This document shows, piece by piece, positions 8,926 to 17,740 of a stretch of 64,000 nucleotides of DNA; position 1 is the first letter of the stretch, and each line of letters starts with the position of its first letter. The stretch is taken from positions 2,480,001-2,544,000 of the forward strand of contig NZ_CP008884.1 of NCBI RefSeq assembly GCF_000725385.1. The letters run 5' to 3'. The notes under the pieces are model-generated. The model was not told where the DNA came from, made no database searches, and worked only from the letters and a program-made list of their open reading frames with translations. The stretch comes from Dyella japonica A8. Lineage in GTDB: Bacteria > Pseudomonadota > Gammaproteobacteria > Xanthomonadales > Rhodanobacteraceae. The position numbers and the translations under genes were made by a program.

Positions 8926-9051
8926 GGGTTTGGCCCATTTTCAACAGAAATTGACCCGATGACGTGTGCGGGCCGACCAGCCTGACTTTAAGGTGAGGCC
9001 CCTGGCGATGCAACCGCGTCGTCTTGCCGCATCTATTCCCTGCGAGTCCCC

Positions 9052-10317
9052 ATGCAAACACGCGTTGAAGAACTGCCTTCGGCCGCCATGCCGCCTGCTG
9101 CATCGCTTGACGCTCCGCCGCAGGCGCCGGCCACGGCGACGGCCAGGCATGACACCGATTTCGGCATCCTGGGGGCGATCAGCTTTTCGCACCTGCTCAA
9201 TGACATGATCCAGTCGTTGATCCTGGCGATTTATCCGCTGCTGAAGAGCGGCTTCAATCTCAGCTTCGCGCAGATCGGCACGATCACGCTGACTTACCAG
9301 ATCACCGCCTCGTTGCTGCAGCCGGCGGTCGGCCTGATCACCGACAAGAAGCCCATGCCGTACTCCTTGCCGATCGGCATGGGTTTCACGCTGTGCGGCC
9401 TGCTGCTGCTGGCGACCGCGCCGAACTTCGGCGTGCTGCTGGTGGCGGCGGCGCTGGTGGGCACGGGCTCGTCGGTGTTCCATCCTGAATCCTCGCGCGT
9501 GGCGCGCATGGCCTCGGGTGGTCGCCATGGCCTGGCGCAATCGCTGTTCCAGGTGGGCGGCAACGCGGGTGCATCGCTCGGCCCGCTGCTGGCGGCGTGG
9601 ATCATCGTGCCGCGCGGCCGTGGCAGCGTGGCGTGGTTCGCGCTGGCGGCGCTGCTGGCCATCGTGGTGCTGCTGCAGGTGAGTCGCTGGTATCGCGATC
9701 ACCATGCCGTGCGTGGCAAGGCGAAGGCACGTGGCGCGTCGCACGTTTCGCTGACGCCCGCGCAGGTGGCGTGGTCGCTGTTGATCCTGGGCCTGCTGAT
9801 CTTTTCCAAGTACTTCTACCTGGCGAGCATCAGCAGCTATTACACCTTCTTCCTGATCCACAAATTCGGCGTTTCCGTGCAGAACGCACAGACGCACCTG
9901 TTCGTGTTCCTGCTCGCCGTGGCGGCGGGTTCGCTGATCGGCGGCCCGGTGGGCGACCGCATCGGGCGCAAGTGGGTGATCTGGGCGTCGATCCTGGGCG
10001 TCGCGCCGTTCACGCTGATCCTGCCGCACGCCAGCCTGTTCTGGACCGGTGTGCTCACGGTGATCATCGGCCTGATCCTCGCCTCGGCGTTTTCCGCCAT
10101 CCTGGTCTACGCGCAGGAATTGATTCCTGGCCGGGTCGGCACGGTGTCGGGCCTGTTCTTCGGCTTTGCCTTCGGCATGGGCGGCATTGGCGCGGCGGTG
10201 CTAGGGCATATCGCGGATGCGCGCGGCATCGAGTACGTCTACGGCTTGTGCGCGTACCTGCCGTTGATCGGCATCATTACGGCGTTCCTGCCTAATCTCG
10301 AGCGCAAGAGCGCCTGA
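9052..10317 (+). CDS. fsr: MFS transporter, fosmidomycin-resistance (Fsr) type
   Basis: This 421-residue inner-membrane protein has about 12 hydrophobic segments starting near residue 40. Family signatures include SFSHLLNDMIQSLILAIYPL in the first segment, PAVGLITDKKPMP in the first cytoplasmic loop, and GTGSSVFHPESSRVARMASG, characteristic of Fsr-type exporters. Members export fosmidomycin or related small molecules by proton antiport. The first 35 residues are Pro/Ala-rich and likely cytoplasmic. The ATG at 9052 is preceded by GAG only; MPPAAS at 9088 is an alternative start. The divergent AraC gene upstream is its probable regulator. The true substrate is not determined by the sequence. 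Confidence 0.93.
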   Translation: MQTRVEELPSAAMPPAASLDAPPQAPATATARHDTDFGILGAISFSHLLNDMIQSLILAIYPLLKSGFNLSFAQIGTITLTYQITASLLQPAVGLITDKKPMPYSLPIGMGFTLCGLLLLATAPNFGVLLVAAALVGTGSSVFHPESSRVARMASGGRHGLAQSLFQVGGNAGASLGPLLAAWIIVPRGRGSVAWFALAALLAIVVLLQVSRWYRDHHAVRGKAKARGASHVSLTPAQVAWSLLILGLLIFSKYFYLASISSYYTFFLIHKFGVSVQNAQTHLFVFLLAVAAGSLIGGPVGDRIGRKWVIWASILGVAPFTLILPHASLFWTGVLTVIIGLILASAFSAILVYAQELIPGRVGTVSGLFFGFAFGMGGIGAAVLGHIADARGIEYVYGLCAYLPLIGIITAFLPNLERKSA

Positions 10318-10351
10318 GAGCCTGTTCGCGATCTCGCTGCAGCACCTTGCT

Positions 10352-10486
10352 CCCCCTCATCGTCATTCCCGCGAAAGCGGGAATCCAGTGACTTTCGGTT
10401 TTCGATAGCGCTCAAAGGCACTGGATGACCAGCCATTCGGCTGTTGATAAAGCGCCTCCCGCTTTCGCGGGGATGACGGTGAGGGG
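10352..10486. repeat. Palindromic repeat, family A copy 2, interrupted
   Basis: This copy has the intact left arm (CCCGCGAAAGCGGGAATCCA and flanks) and the start of the right arm (AAAGGCACTGGAT, 10414-10426). A 30-bp stretch at 10427-10456 then separates it from the rest of the arm (TCCCGCTTTCGCGGGGATGA), which resumes at 10457. It lies in the 329-bp gap between fsr and murB; apart from this and the family B copy that gap holds nothing I can recognise. Confidence 0.85.
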
Positions 10487-10536
10487 AAATGAGCGTTCAA
10501 GAGATCGTGAACGGCGCCAAGCGACTCGGCGATTCT

Positions 10537-10619
10537 TGTGGAAGCACATCCTGTGCGCGACCGCGGCACCGCGTCAGCATCGCTCCGCCAGGCCGTCGCC
10601 CACAGGGTGGGCTCCCACA
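10537..10619. repeat. Palindromic repeat, family B copy 2 (diverged)
   Basis: Arms at 10537-10561 (TGTGGAAGCACATCCTGTGC plus GCGAC) and 10595-10619 (GTCGCCCACAGGGTGGGCTC plus CCACA) form an imperfect inverted repeat. It lies 28 bp past the murB stop codon and may end that transcript as a hairpin, although no clear T-run follows. Confidence 0.8.
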
Positions 10620-10646
10620 GTGGAAGATCGGTCACCGCATAGGGTG

Positions 10647-11687
10647 TCAGACCACCACCGGCTCCGGCTCCAACTGCACGCCGTATTTCGCGCGAACGCC
10701 CTCGATCACCTTCTGCGCGAAGGCCCACAGTTCCGCGCCGGTGGCGCGGCCATGGTTCACCAGCACCAGCGAGTGGCGGTTGGAGATGCCCGCATCGCCG
10801 TCGCGCATGCCCTTGAAGCCACTGGTCTCGATCAGCCATGCGGCGGAGAGTTTCCAGCGCCCGTCGCCGCCGACCCACGACACCAGTTCTGGATGCGCGC
10901 GCTTGAGCGCTTCGCCCAGCGTGGCGTCGACGATGGGGTTCTTGAAGAAACTGCCCGCGTTGCCGATCACGGCGGGGTCGGGCAATTTCTTCGTGCGCAG
11001 GTGCACCACCGCTTCGGCCACGTGGAACGGCGCCGGCTTGGCAATGCCCATGCGCGCGAGTTCTTCGCGGATGCCGGCGTAATCCAACCGCAGCTCGCGC
11101 GTGCGGGGCAGGGCGAAGCGCACGGCGGTGACGATGTAGCGACCTGGCTCGTGCTTGAACACCGAATCGCGATAGGCGAACTGGCAGGCGGCGCGGTCGA
11201 GCACGGCGACGCGGCGTTCCCGCGTGTCCCACGCTTCCACGCTCTCGATGAACTCCGCGACCTCGGTGCCATACGCGCCGATGTTCTGGATCGGCGCAGC
11301 GCCCACGGTGCCGGGAATCAGGATCAGGTTCTCCAGCCCCGCGAAGCCCTGGCCCAGCGTCCAGCGCACGAAATCGTCCCAGCGCTCGCCCGCCGCCACG
11401 GCGATGCGGGCGACGTCGCCGTCCTGTTCCACCTGCACGCCGCGCGTGGCCATCGCCAGCACGGTGCCGTCGAAGTCACCAGTGAACAGCATGTTGCTGC
11501 CTTCGCCCAGCACCAGCAGCTTGCCGTTGCGCACGGCGGGGAAGTCCAGCAATTCGGTGAGCTTCGAGGCGTCGGTGATCTCGGCCAGCAGGTGCGCCCG
11601 AGCATCGACGCGCAGCGTGTTGCGCGAGGCGAGCGGAGCGTTTTCGATCAGCGTGTAGCCGCCCATGTCGATGCGTTCAACCGGCAT
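10647..11687 (-). CDS. murB: UDP-N-acetylenolpyruvoylglucosamine reductase
   Basis: The 346-residue flavoenzyme reduces UDP-GlcNAc-enolpyruvate to UDP-MurNAc in cytoplasmic peptidoglycan synthesis. It is the long, E. coli-like type I form. FAD-binding signatures are LGEGSNMLF (about residues 60-68) and [15 protein letters not shown] (about 125-139). The catalytic serine lies in [10 protein letters not shown] (about 243-252), and the C-terminal glutamate in the LEPEPVVV tail region fits the second catalytic acid. GGAGGA lies 7 bp upstream of the ATG. The start overlaps the end of pyrD by 11 bp, so translation is probably coupled and murB is the last gene of the leftward operon. Confidence 0.97.
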   Translation of the reverse strand: MPVERIDMGGYTLIENAPLASRNTLRVDARAHLLAEITDASKLTELLDFPAVRNGKLLVLGEGSNMLFTGDFDGTVLAMATRGVQVEQDGDVARIAVAAGERWDDFVRWTLGQGFAGLENLILIPGTVGAAPIQNIGAYGTEVAEFIESVEAWDTRERRVAVLDRAACQFAYRDSVFKHEPGRYIVTAVRFALPRTRELRLDYAGIREELARMGIAKPAPFHVAEAVVHLRTKKLPDPAVIGNAGSFFKNPIVDATLGEALKRAHPELVSWVGGDGRWKLSAAWLIETSGFKGMRDGDAGISNRHSLVLVNHGRATGAELWAFAQKVIEGVRAKYGVQLEPEPVVV

Positions 11688-12714
11688 GCGTGTCCTCCCG
11701 CTGGTGGCGGATCGCGTCGACGCATTCGGCGACGAGTGCGGGGCCGCGATAGACCATGCCGGAGTAGATCTGCACCAGCGAGGCGCCGGCGTCGATCTTC
11801 TCCGCGGCGTTGTTGCCGTCGAGGATGCCGCCCACGCCGATGATGTCGAGCTGGGTGCCCACGCGCTTGCGCATGCCGCGCAGCACGGCGGTAGAGCGCT
11901 CGAACAAGGGCTTGCCGGAGAGACCGCCGGTTTCGTTGCCGTGCGGGTCGTTGGCCACGGCCGTGTGGTCGATGGTGGTGTTGGTGCAGATGACGCCGTC
12001 CACCTTCGCGGCCAGCAGTACTTCGGCGATGGCGTCCAGCTCGGTCTCGCTCAGGTCCGGGGCGATCTTCAGCAGCATGGGCTTGCGCGTGCCGCTCTGC
12101 GAACCCAGGCGTTCCTGTGCCTCGCGCAGCGTCTCGATGAAGCGGCGCAGCGTGGCTTCTTCCTGCAGGTCGCGCAGGCCCTGGGTGTTGGGCGAGGAAA
12201 TGTTCACGGTGATGTAGCTGGCGAGCGCGTAGACGCGCTCCAGGCAGAACAGGTAGTCGTCCACCGCCTTTTCGTTGGGCGTGTCCTTGTTCTTGCCGAT
12301 GTTGATGCCGAGCACGCCGCGGTAGCTGGACTTCTGCACGTTGCGCACCAGCGCATCCACGCCTTCGTTGTTGAAGCCCAGGCGGTTGATCACCGCCTGA
12401 TGCTTCGGCAGGCGGAACATGCGCGGCTTGTCGTTGCCCGGCTGTGGTCGCGGCGTGGTCGTGCCCACTTCGACGAAACCGAAGCCCAGCGCGCCCAGCG
12501 CATCCAGATGGTCGGCATTCTTGTCCAGGCCGGCGGCGAGTCCCACCGGATTGGGAAAGCGAATACCGAAGGCCGTGGTCGGCAGCTCGGCCGGCGGCTT
12601 CGCCAGCAGGTGGGAGAGGTTGCTGCGATGGGCGACGTCCAGGCCGTAGAGGGTCAGGCCGTGCGCCGTTTCCGCGTCGAGCGCGAACAGGAGTGGGCGG
12701 ATAAGGTTGTACAT
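11677..12714 (-). CDS. pyrD: Dihydroorotate dehydrogenase (quinone), class 2
   Basis: The 345-residue enzyme oxidises dihydroorotate to orotate and passes electrons to the quinone pool at the inner membrane. The N-terminal helix pair [24 protein letters not shown] is the membrane-associating region that marks class 2 enzymes. Other signatures are [23 protein letters not shown] (in pieces), NRLGFNNEG and [14 protein letters not shown], the last containing the catalytic serine region. [20 protein letters not shown] near the end of the barrel binds the FMN phosphate. The ATG at 12714 lies 2 bp after the methyltransferase stop; longer in-frame ORF sequence upstream belongs to that gene in another frame. 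Operon position between methyltransferase and murB. Confidence 0.97.
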   Translation of the reverse strand: MYNLIRPLLFALDAETAHGLTLYGLDVAHRSNLSHLLAKPPAELPTTAFGIRFPNPVGLAAGLDKNADHLDALGALGFGFVEVGTTTPRPQPGNDKPRMFRLPKHQAVINRLGFNNEGVDALVRNVQKSSYRGVLGINIGKNKDTPNEKAVDDYLFCLERVYALASYITVNISSPNTQGLRDLQEEATLRRFIETLREAQERLGSQSGTRKPMLLKIAPDLSETELDAIAEVLLAAKVDGVICTNTTIDHTAVANDPHGNETGGLSGKPLFERSTAVLRGMRKRVGTQLDIIGVGGILDGNNAAEKIDAGASLVQIYSGMVYRGPALVAECVDAIRHQREDTHAG

Positions 12715-12716
12715 AG

Positions 12717-13484
12717 TCAGGTCAATGTGCCCACGTAGATCACGGTGTCGTAGTCGAAGCTGATGCGCCCGTTCACCGCGCAGCGGTCGAACAGCTCGCG
12801 CAGGGCTCGCATCATGGCTTGGTGTTGCGGGTGCCCTTCGCGCGGCGCGTAGGACGAGGACAGCAGGCGGCCGCTCAGGCCATCGTAGTCGAGCCACTGG
12901 CCATGGTCGAACCGGCCCATGGCGCGGTAGCCGTCGCCGAACCACGCGCGCATGCTGGGCTCGTCGCCATAGCGCTCCGCGATGCTGGTGTAGTCGGTGC
13001 CGTACTGCTTGAGCAGCGCTTCATAGCCCTCAAGGAACGGGGTGCCTACGAGTCGTCGCGAGTTCCAGATGATGGCCGCCAGCCCGCCGGGACGCAGGAT
13101 GCGCCGGAATTCGTGATGCGCTGCGTCCTGGTCGAACCAGTGGAAGGCCTGCGCCACGGTAACGAGGTCGACGCTGGCATCGTCCAGGCCGGTATCGGTG
13201 GCATGGCCGTCCACCGCCTTGAAGCGCGGGTGGTCGCCCAGCCAGCTTTCCGCCGCCTCGCGCATGGGCGCGTTGGGCTCCACCGCGATTACGCGATAGC
13301 CACCGTCCAGGAACAGCTTGCTGGAAATGCCGGTGCCGGCGCCGATGTCCGCAACCAGCCAGTCGGGCGTGACGCCAAACGTGTCCTGCAACCAGGTCAG
13401 CATGGCGAGTGGGTAGTCCGGTCGATAGCGCACGTACTCGACGACGCGATCGCTGAAACGCTCGGTGGATTTGAGGTCAGTCAT
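12717..13484 (-). CDS. Class I SAM-dependent methyltransferase
   Basis: The 255-residue protein has a Rossmann-like methyltransferase core. Motif I is [19 protein letters not shown] (about residues 40-58), motif II the acidic [10 protein letters not shown], and the later motifs [14 protein letters not shown] and [13 protein letters not shown]. The FHWFD variant resembles the small-molecule methyltransferase group related to UbiE/YcgJ and trans-aconitate methyltransferases. The substrate cannot be deduced. Its start lies 4 bp after the stop of the SDR gene and its stop 2 bp before pyrD, so it is an internal gene of the operon. Upstream in-frame sequence reads through the SDR gene and was excluded. 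Confidence 0.9.
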   Translation of the reverse strand: MTDLKSTERFSDRVVEYVRYRPDYPLAMLTWLQDTFGVTPDWLVADIGAGTGISSKLFLDGGYRVIAVEPNAPMREAAESWLGDHPRFKAVDGHATDTGLDDASVDLVTVAQAFHWFDQDAAHHEFRRILRPGGLAAIIWNSRRLVGTPFLEGYEALLKQYGTDYTSIAERYGDEPSMRAWFGDGYRAMGRFDHGQWLDYDGLSGRLLSSSYAPREGHPQHQAMMRALRELFDRCAVNGRISFDYDTVIYVGTLT

Positions 13485-13488
13485 GACG

Positions 13489-14280
13489 TTACCCCGTGAG
13501 CAGTTGACCGCCGTCGACGCACAGGGTCTGCCCGGTGATCCAGCTGGCGAACGGCGACGCGAGGAACAAGGCGGCGTGGGCGATTTCTTCCGGCTTGCCG
13601 AAACGGCCGAAGGGAATCTTGGCCAGCGTGCGCTGGTACAGCTCGGGTGCTTCCGTTTTGCGGCGGTCCCACAAGCCGTCCGGAAATTCGATGGAACCCG
13701 GCGCAATCGCGTTGACGCGGATGCGGTGCTCCGCCAGCTGCAGCGCCTGCGAGGTGGTGTACTGGCTCAGCGCCGCCTTCACCGCCGCATACGCGGGGCC
13801 GCGCACGCCGGGATGGAAGGCGGCAATGGACGAGGTGTGCAGGATGCTGCCCTGAGAGGACTTCCGCAGCCAGGGCAGGGCATGGCGCGAGGCGCGCACG
13901 GCAGCCATCAGGTCGATGTTGAAGCCGGCGGCCCAGCCTTCGTCGTCGTCGCTGAAACCGTAGCCGCTGGCGTTGTTCACCAGCACGTCGATGCCGCCGA
14001 GCACATCGGCGGCTTCGTGGACGTAGCTTTCGATGGAGGCTGCGTCAGCGAGATCGCAGCGGCGCGTGTGTGCCGTTACACCGAATGCGGCGATGGCGTG
14101 GCGTGTTTCGTCCAGCGCGGCCTCACCGCGGGCGCATACCGATACCGCCGCTCCCGCGCCGGCAAAGGCGAGCGCGATGCTGCGGCCGATGCCCTTGCTG
14201 CCGCCGCATACAACCACGCGGTACCCGCGGAAATCAAATGGCGTGGATGCCTCGTCCGTTGGTCTGCGCGTTTCTGCCAT
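13489..14280 (-). CDS. Short-chain dehydrogenase/reductase (SDR)
   Basis: The 263-residue protein is a classical SDR. The cofactor loop VCGGSKGIGRSIALAF is near residue 25, the NNASG motif near 105, and the catalytic YAAVK near 170 with a serine in HTSSIAAF. The C-terminal GQTLCVDGGQLLTG is typical of FabG-like members. An Asp after the second strand (CDLADAAS) is the usual adenine contact. It could reduce a 3-ketoacyl or other carbonyl substrate. The ATG at 14280 follows the stop of a DUF4190 gene by 8 bp. It is the third gene of a leftward operon ending in pyrD-murB, but no shared pathway is obvious. Confidence 0.92.
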   Translation of the reverse strand: MAETRRPTDEASTPFDFRGYRVVVCGGSKGIGRSIALAFAGAGAAVSVCARGEAALDETRHAIAAFGVTAHTRRCDLADAASIESYVHEAADVLGGIDVLVNNASGYGFSDDDEGWAAGFNIDLMAAVRASRHALPWLRKSSQGSILHTSSIAAFHPGVRGPAYAAVKAALSQYTTSQALQLAEHRIRVNAIAPGSIEFPDGLWDRRKTEAPELYQRTLAKIPFGRFGKPEEIAHAALFLASPFASWITGQTLCVDGGQLLTG

Positions 14281-14288
14281 GGTCGTGG

Positions 14289-14600
14289 TCAATGCGGGAG
14301 GTTCTGCAGCGCGTGGGCGGTGATGCCGAAGCCGAACACGAGGAAGGCGACGATGATGATCGTGGCGGCAAGCGTGAAGGCCGCTTGCGTGTAACCGAGT
14401 ATGAGTCCGGCGACGGCCATGCCGTCGCCCTCCACCGAGCCGGGCGGTGCGCGACGGATTTCGCTGCGGGCCTTGTGTCCGCAGACAATCGCGACGATGG
14501 CGCCGATTAGTGGCAGCAGGGTCCACGCCGCCACGCCAAATGCCAGGCTGATCACGGCCAGTGTGTTCGTCGTGCGCTGGGCGGTGGGCGGATGGCTCAT
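14289..14600 (-). CDS. DUF4190-type small membrane protein
   Basis: The 103-residue protein begins with a short polar head, then LAVISLAFGVAAWTLLPLIGAIVAIVCGHKARSEIRR (in pieces), a membrane segment with the GHKA motif that recurs in DUF4190 proteins. After a polar loop containing GDGMAVAGLILGY comes a second, strongly hydrophobic segment. Two to three membrane helices are expected. It resembles the next gene upstream in the same operon and probably arose by duplication. No function is known for the family. Confidence 0.8.
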   Translation of the reverse strand: MSHPPTAQRTTNTLAVISLAFGVAAWTLLPLIGAIVAIVCGHKARSEIRRAPPGSVEGDGMAVAGLILGYTQAAFTLAATIIIVAFLVFGFGITAHALQNLPH

Positions 14601-14632
14601 GGCGTGCACGTTCTGCGTGGAAGGGGGCGTGG

Positions 14633-14980
14633 TTACCGGGTCGAGGTGTTGTGGAACAGGAATATCTGCGCGAGCGCGAACACGGCGATGAGTGCCACCA
14701 GCGCGTACTGCGTGGTCGCCATGATTCGTGCCGCCTTGGCGATGCCTTCGCCGAGCAACGCGCCGTTCGACCGATGGATCTGCCTCTGCGCGACCTGGCC
14801 GCAGACCAGGGCGATGGCCGAGCCGGTCAGTGGCATGGCGATGAAGTTGTAGAGCCAGAGGTAGGCCGTAACCAGGCCCACGACCGGCAATACCGTCCAG
14901 GCGAGGATGCCGAAGGCCAGGCTGAAAATGGCCAGCGTGCTGTACGTCGGTGCCGCGTGGATCGCTTGTGCCTGCTCCAT
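14633..14980 (-). CDS. DUF4190-type small membrane protein, paralogue
   Basis: This 115-residue protein shares layout with its downstream neighbour: LAIFSLAFGILAWTVLPVVG, then a CGQVAQRQIHRS motif in the place of CGHKARSEIRR, then GEGIAKAARIMATTQYAL and a final hydrophobic helix. It has an extra hydrophobic insertion (about residues 36-50, LVTAYLWLYNFIAMPL). It is the first gene of the leftward operon; the promoter should lie in the 88 bp before it, between it and the aldehyde dehydrogenase terminator region. Function unknown. Confidence 0.8.
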   Translation of the reverse strand: MEQAQAIHAAPTYSTLAIFSLAFGILAWTVLPVVGLVTAYLWLYNFIAMPLTGSAIALVCGQVAQRQIHRSNGALLGEGIAKAARIMATTQYALVALIAVFALAQIFLFHNTSTR

Positions 14981-15031
14981 CGGTACAACTCCCCTGTCGT
15001 CGCGAAGTGCGTGCCTGGCTTTCCAGCCCGC

Positions 15032-15055
15032 GCATCCCGGCCAGGGCCGGGATGC
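15032..15055 (-). terminator. Hairpin after the aldehyde dehydrogenase gene
   Basis: GCATCCCGGC and GCCGGGATGC form a perfect 10-bp stem with a CAGG loop, 13 bp beyond the stop at 15069. No T-run follows, so it may be a processing or weak termination structure rather than a classical terminator. Confidence 0.5.
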
Positions 15056-15068
15056 ACTCGTGACTGCC

Positions 15069-16604
15069 TTACAGGTCGAACTTGATGCCCTGCGCCAGCG
15101 GCAGCGAGTTCGAGTAGTTGGTGGTGTTGGTCTGGCGGCGCATGTAGACCTTCCACGCATCCGAACCGGACTCGCGACCACCGCCGGTTTCCTTCTCGCC
15201 ACCGAAGGCGCCGCCGATTTCCGCACCGGACGTGCCAATGTTGACGTTGGCGATGCCGCAGTCCGAACCGGCTGCCGACAGATACTGCTCGGCCGACTTC
15301 AGGTTCTGCGTGAAGATGGCCGAGGACAGGCCCTGCGGCACACTGTTCTGCAGCTCAATGGCTTCGTCCAGCGTCTTGAACGGCATTACGTAGAGGATCG
15401 GCGCGAAGGTTTCCGTCTGCACCACCTCGTCGCTGTTCTTCACGCCGGAGACGATGGTCGGCAGCACGAAGTTGCCCTTGCGGTCGGTGATCGCGGCGCC
15501 GCCGGTGAGCACCTTGCCGCCCGTGGCCTTGGCCTTCTCGACGGCGGCCAGGTAGGCCTGCACGCCTTCCTTGCTGTTGAGCGGGCCCATCAGGGTGGTC
15601 GCCAGGGTCGGGTCGCCGATCTTGCCTTCCACCTGCTTGTACGCCGCGACCAGCTTGTCGGTGACGTCGCCAATGATGGACTCATGCACGAACAGGCGGC
15701 GCGTGGTGGTGCAGCGCTGGCCGGCGGTGCCGACCGCGCCGAACACGATGGCGGGGATCGCTAGTTTCAGGTCGGCGGTTTCGTCCACGACGATGGCGTT
15801 GTTGCCACCCAGTTCCAGCAGCGAACGGCCCATGCGCTTGGCGACGCGCTCGCCCACGTGGCGACCCACCTTGGTGGAACCGGTGAAGCTGATCAGCGGA
15901 ATGCGGTGGTCATCGACGAAGTGCTGCGACAGCTCCACGCCGGCGTCGTTGAACAGGAAGAAGATGTCCGGGAAGCCGGCTTCCTTCAGCGCCTCGTTGC
16001 AGATCTTCATCGTGGCGACGGCGGAAAGCGGGGTCTTCGGCGACGGCTTCCAGATGCAGATATCACCGCAGATGGCGGCGAGGAAGGCGTTCCACGCCCA
16101 CACGGCCACCGGGAAGTTGAACGCGCTGATGATGCCCACCAGGCCCAGCGGCTGGTACTGCTCGTACATGCGGTGGCCGGGGCGCTCCGAATGCATGGTG
16201 TAGCCGTAGAGCATGCGGCTCTGGCCCACCGCGAAGTCGGCGATGTCGATCATCTCCTGCACTTCGCCGTCGCCTTCAGGCTTGATCTTGCCCATCTCCA
16301 GCGCGACCAGCGAGCCGAGGGCGTCCTTGTGCTTGCGCAGCGCTTCGCCGCACAGGCGAACGGCTTCGCCACGGCGCGGGGCCGGGGTGGTGCGCCATAC
16401 CTTGAACGCTTCCTGCGCGCGCTTGACGATCACGTCGTAGTCGGCCGCGCTCGAGGCGTGCACCGAGGCAATCACTTCGCCCGTGGCGGGATTGACCGGG
16501 TTCAGCGTGCCGGCGTCGGTCGTCTTCGACCATTCACCATGGCCCAGGTAGGTGCCCGACTGCGTGTTGCCAAGACCGAGGGCGGTGAGGATTTCGTGGG
16601 ACAT
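15069..16604 (-). CDS. amaB: Aldehyde dehydrogenase, ALDH7/AmaB type (piperidine-6-carboxylate dehydrogenase)
   Basis: The 511-residue enzyme fits the antiquitin/ALDH7 branch, which oxidises alpha-aminoadipate semialdehyde (in equilibrium with piperidine-6-carboxylate) to aminoadipate in lysine catabolism. The catalytic cysteine lies in GQRCTTTRR (about residue 310), the general base glutamate in LLELGGNNA (about 270), and the NAD-binding [11 protein letters not shown] just before it. The C-terminal [20 protein letters not shown] is characteristic of the ALDH7 group, including the ESGSD substrate-specificity stretch. GGAG lies 6 bp before the ATG. No other lysine-degradation gene is adjacent, so the substrate is inferred from family only. 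Confidence 0.93.
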   Translation of the reverse strand: MSHEILTALGLGNTQSGTYLGHGEWSKTTDAGTLNPVNPATGEVIASVHASSAADYDVIVKRAQEAFKVWRTTPAPRRGEAVRLCGEALRKHKDALGSLVALEMGKIKPEGDGEVQEMIDIADFAVGQSRMLYGYTMHSERPGHRMYEQYQPLGLVGIISAFNFPVAVWAWNAFLAAICGDICIWKPSPKTPLSAVATMKICNEALKEAGFPDIFFLFNDAGVELSQHFVDDHRIPLISFTGSTKVGRHVGERVAKRMGRSLLELGGNNAIVVDETADLKLAIPAIVFGAVGTAGQRCTTTRRLFVHESIIGDVTDKLVAAYKQVEGKIGDPTLATTLMGPLNSKEGVQAYLAAVEKAKATGGKVLTGGAAITDRKGNFVLPTIVSGVKNSDEVVQTETFAPILYVMPFKTLDEAIELQNSVPQGLSSAIFTQNLKSAEQYLSAAGSDCGIANVNIGTSGAEIGGAFGGEKETGGGRESGSDAWKVYMRRQTNTTNYSNSLPLAQGIKFDL

Positions 16605-16719
16605 GCTTCGCTCCAGACCGTGGCGCGGGGAGTGCGCCGGGATGAAAACGACCATTCTAGCAGGGGGCACCTGGCCGGGTTCGCGCCAGTGGTCGATCCA
16701 TGCCAAAATCCACGCCGCT

Positions 16720-16796
16720 GCCCCCGTAGCTCAGTTGGATAGAGCGTCCCCCTCCTAAGGGGAAGGTCGTACGTTCGAATCGTATCGGGGGCACCA
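16720..16796 (+). tRNA. tRNA-Arg (anticodon CCT), CCA encoded
   Basis: The 77-nt gene folds into a full cloverleaf: acceptor GCCCCCG with CGGGGGC, D arm GCTC/GAGC, anticodon stem TCCCC/GGGGA around loop CTCCTAA, and T arm GTACG/CGTAT around TTCGAAT. The anticodon is CCT, and CCA is encoded at 16794-16796. A 7-bp hairpin (CAACCAC/GTGGTTG, 16801-16818) follows directly and may serve in 3' processing or termination. It faces the aldehyde dehydrogenase gene divergently. Confidence 0.97.
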
Positions 16797-16874
16797 TTTT
16801 CAACCACTTGCGTGGTTGTTGCGGCGCGCCATCAGGTACTTCCGGGATACGTTGACGGCAACGATCAATGCCGC

Positions 16875-17177
16875 TCAGTCGGTCGACTCGTCGCCGTTGT
16901 CGTTGGCATGAAACAGTCGGCGTATGCCCGAGCACAGCTGCTGGACGTCGTCGGGCGTGCGGATATCGCCAACTTCCTTGTCGAGCAGCGCGATGTGGGA
17001 GGTCGACAGCTTGCGCAGTTCCACCCGGGACAGCTCCAGCAGACCCTGGGCCGATTGCAGCAGATCCTTCAGCGCTTCATCCCTGTGTGGTCGCCGTGGG
17101 CCTCGCGAAAGCTCCGCGAGCCCTTGCTCCAAGTCTTCCACCCAGGCCAGCAATACGCGTTCGGTCGAAAAAGCCAT
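16875..17177 (-). CDS. Hypothetical helical protein
   Basis: About 100 residues from the ATG at 17177 (in-frame ATGs at 17189 and 17213 are alternatives; none has a strong ribosome site). The sequence is mostly amphipathic helix: VEDLEQGLAELSRGP, ALKDLLQSAQGLLELS, VELRKLSTSHIALLDKEV. There is no signal peptide. I do not recognise a family; DUF-type short helical proteins of this sort often bind partner proteins. It lies between tRNA-Arg and another small ORF on the same strand, with which it could form a transcription unit. Confidence 0.55.
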   Translation of the reverse strand: MAFSTERVLLAWVEDLEQGLAELSRGPRRPHRDEALKDLLQSAQGLLELSRVELRKLSTSHIALLDKEVGDIRTPDDVQQLCSGIRRLFHANDNGDESTD

Positions 17178-17273
17178 TCCCACACTCATGCAGCAGCTCA
17201 AGACGGTGCGCACGCTCCGTGTGCGGGCGAAGCCTGCGGATGTCGTTGCTCGTCAGGGCCGTGACGCAGCGGG

Positions 17274-17489
17274 TCAGCTTTGGGCAAAAATACCCCGGTC
17301 GAGGACTTCGGCCTGTACGTGTCCGGCAACGGCATCCTGGTCAACGGCTTCGCCGCTGAGTTCTTCCTGGGGCGATACAGTGCCATAGATCTGGGCGCGC
17401 CATGCAACGCGCCCGGGCAAGGGGTCGACTTCGCAAAACACCTGAAGCGCGTGATCGGTTTCATCCACGACGAAGAAGCTCATGTTCAT
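17274..17489 (-). CDS. Small hypothetical protein
   Basis: The 71-residue ORF (MNMSFFVVDETDHALQVFCE at the start) has ordinary GC-rich codon use for this genome and reads in the same direction as the next small gene. It is acidic, with many Glu and Val residues and no membrane segment. The ATG at 17483 is an equally good start. No family is recognised, and a spurious ORF cannot be excluded. Confidence 0.45.
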   Translation of the reverse strand: MNMSFFVVDETDHALQVFCEVDPLPGRVAWRAQIYGTVSPQEELSGEAVDQDAVAGHVQAEVLDRGIFAQS

Positions 17490-17740
17490 GCCTGAGCGCC
17501 CCTGACGCTCGCGGATCGGTCTTGCGATGAGTGATGGTTGTGCCCGGCCCGCGGCCGCGCCGGATCGTTGTTGTTCTTCGAAGCACCGCGCTGTCCAGCA
17601 AGGCCATCAAGGACCGTGCCATGCGGAACGGACGGTGGCGCCACCCCTCCTGCGGCCACCATGCGAGAGCGTATGCACGCTCGCTGGCCACCGGCTAGGC
17701 TAGGGCGTCACTGGCCTGCGCCCCATGCAAGGAAGTCGTC

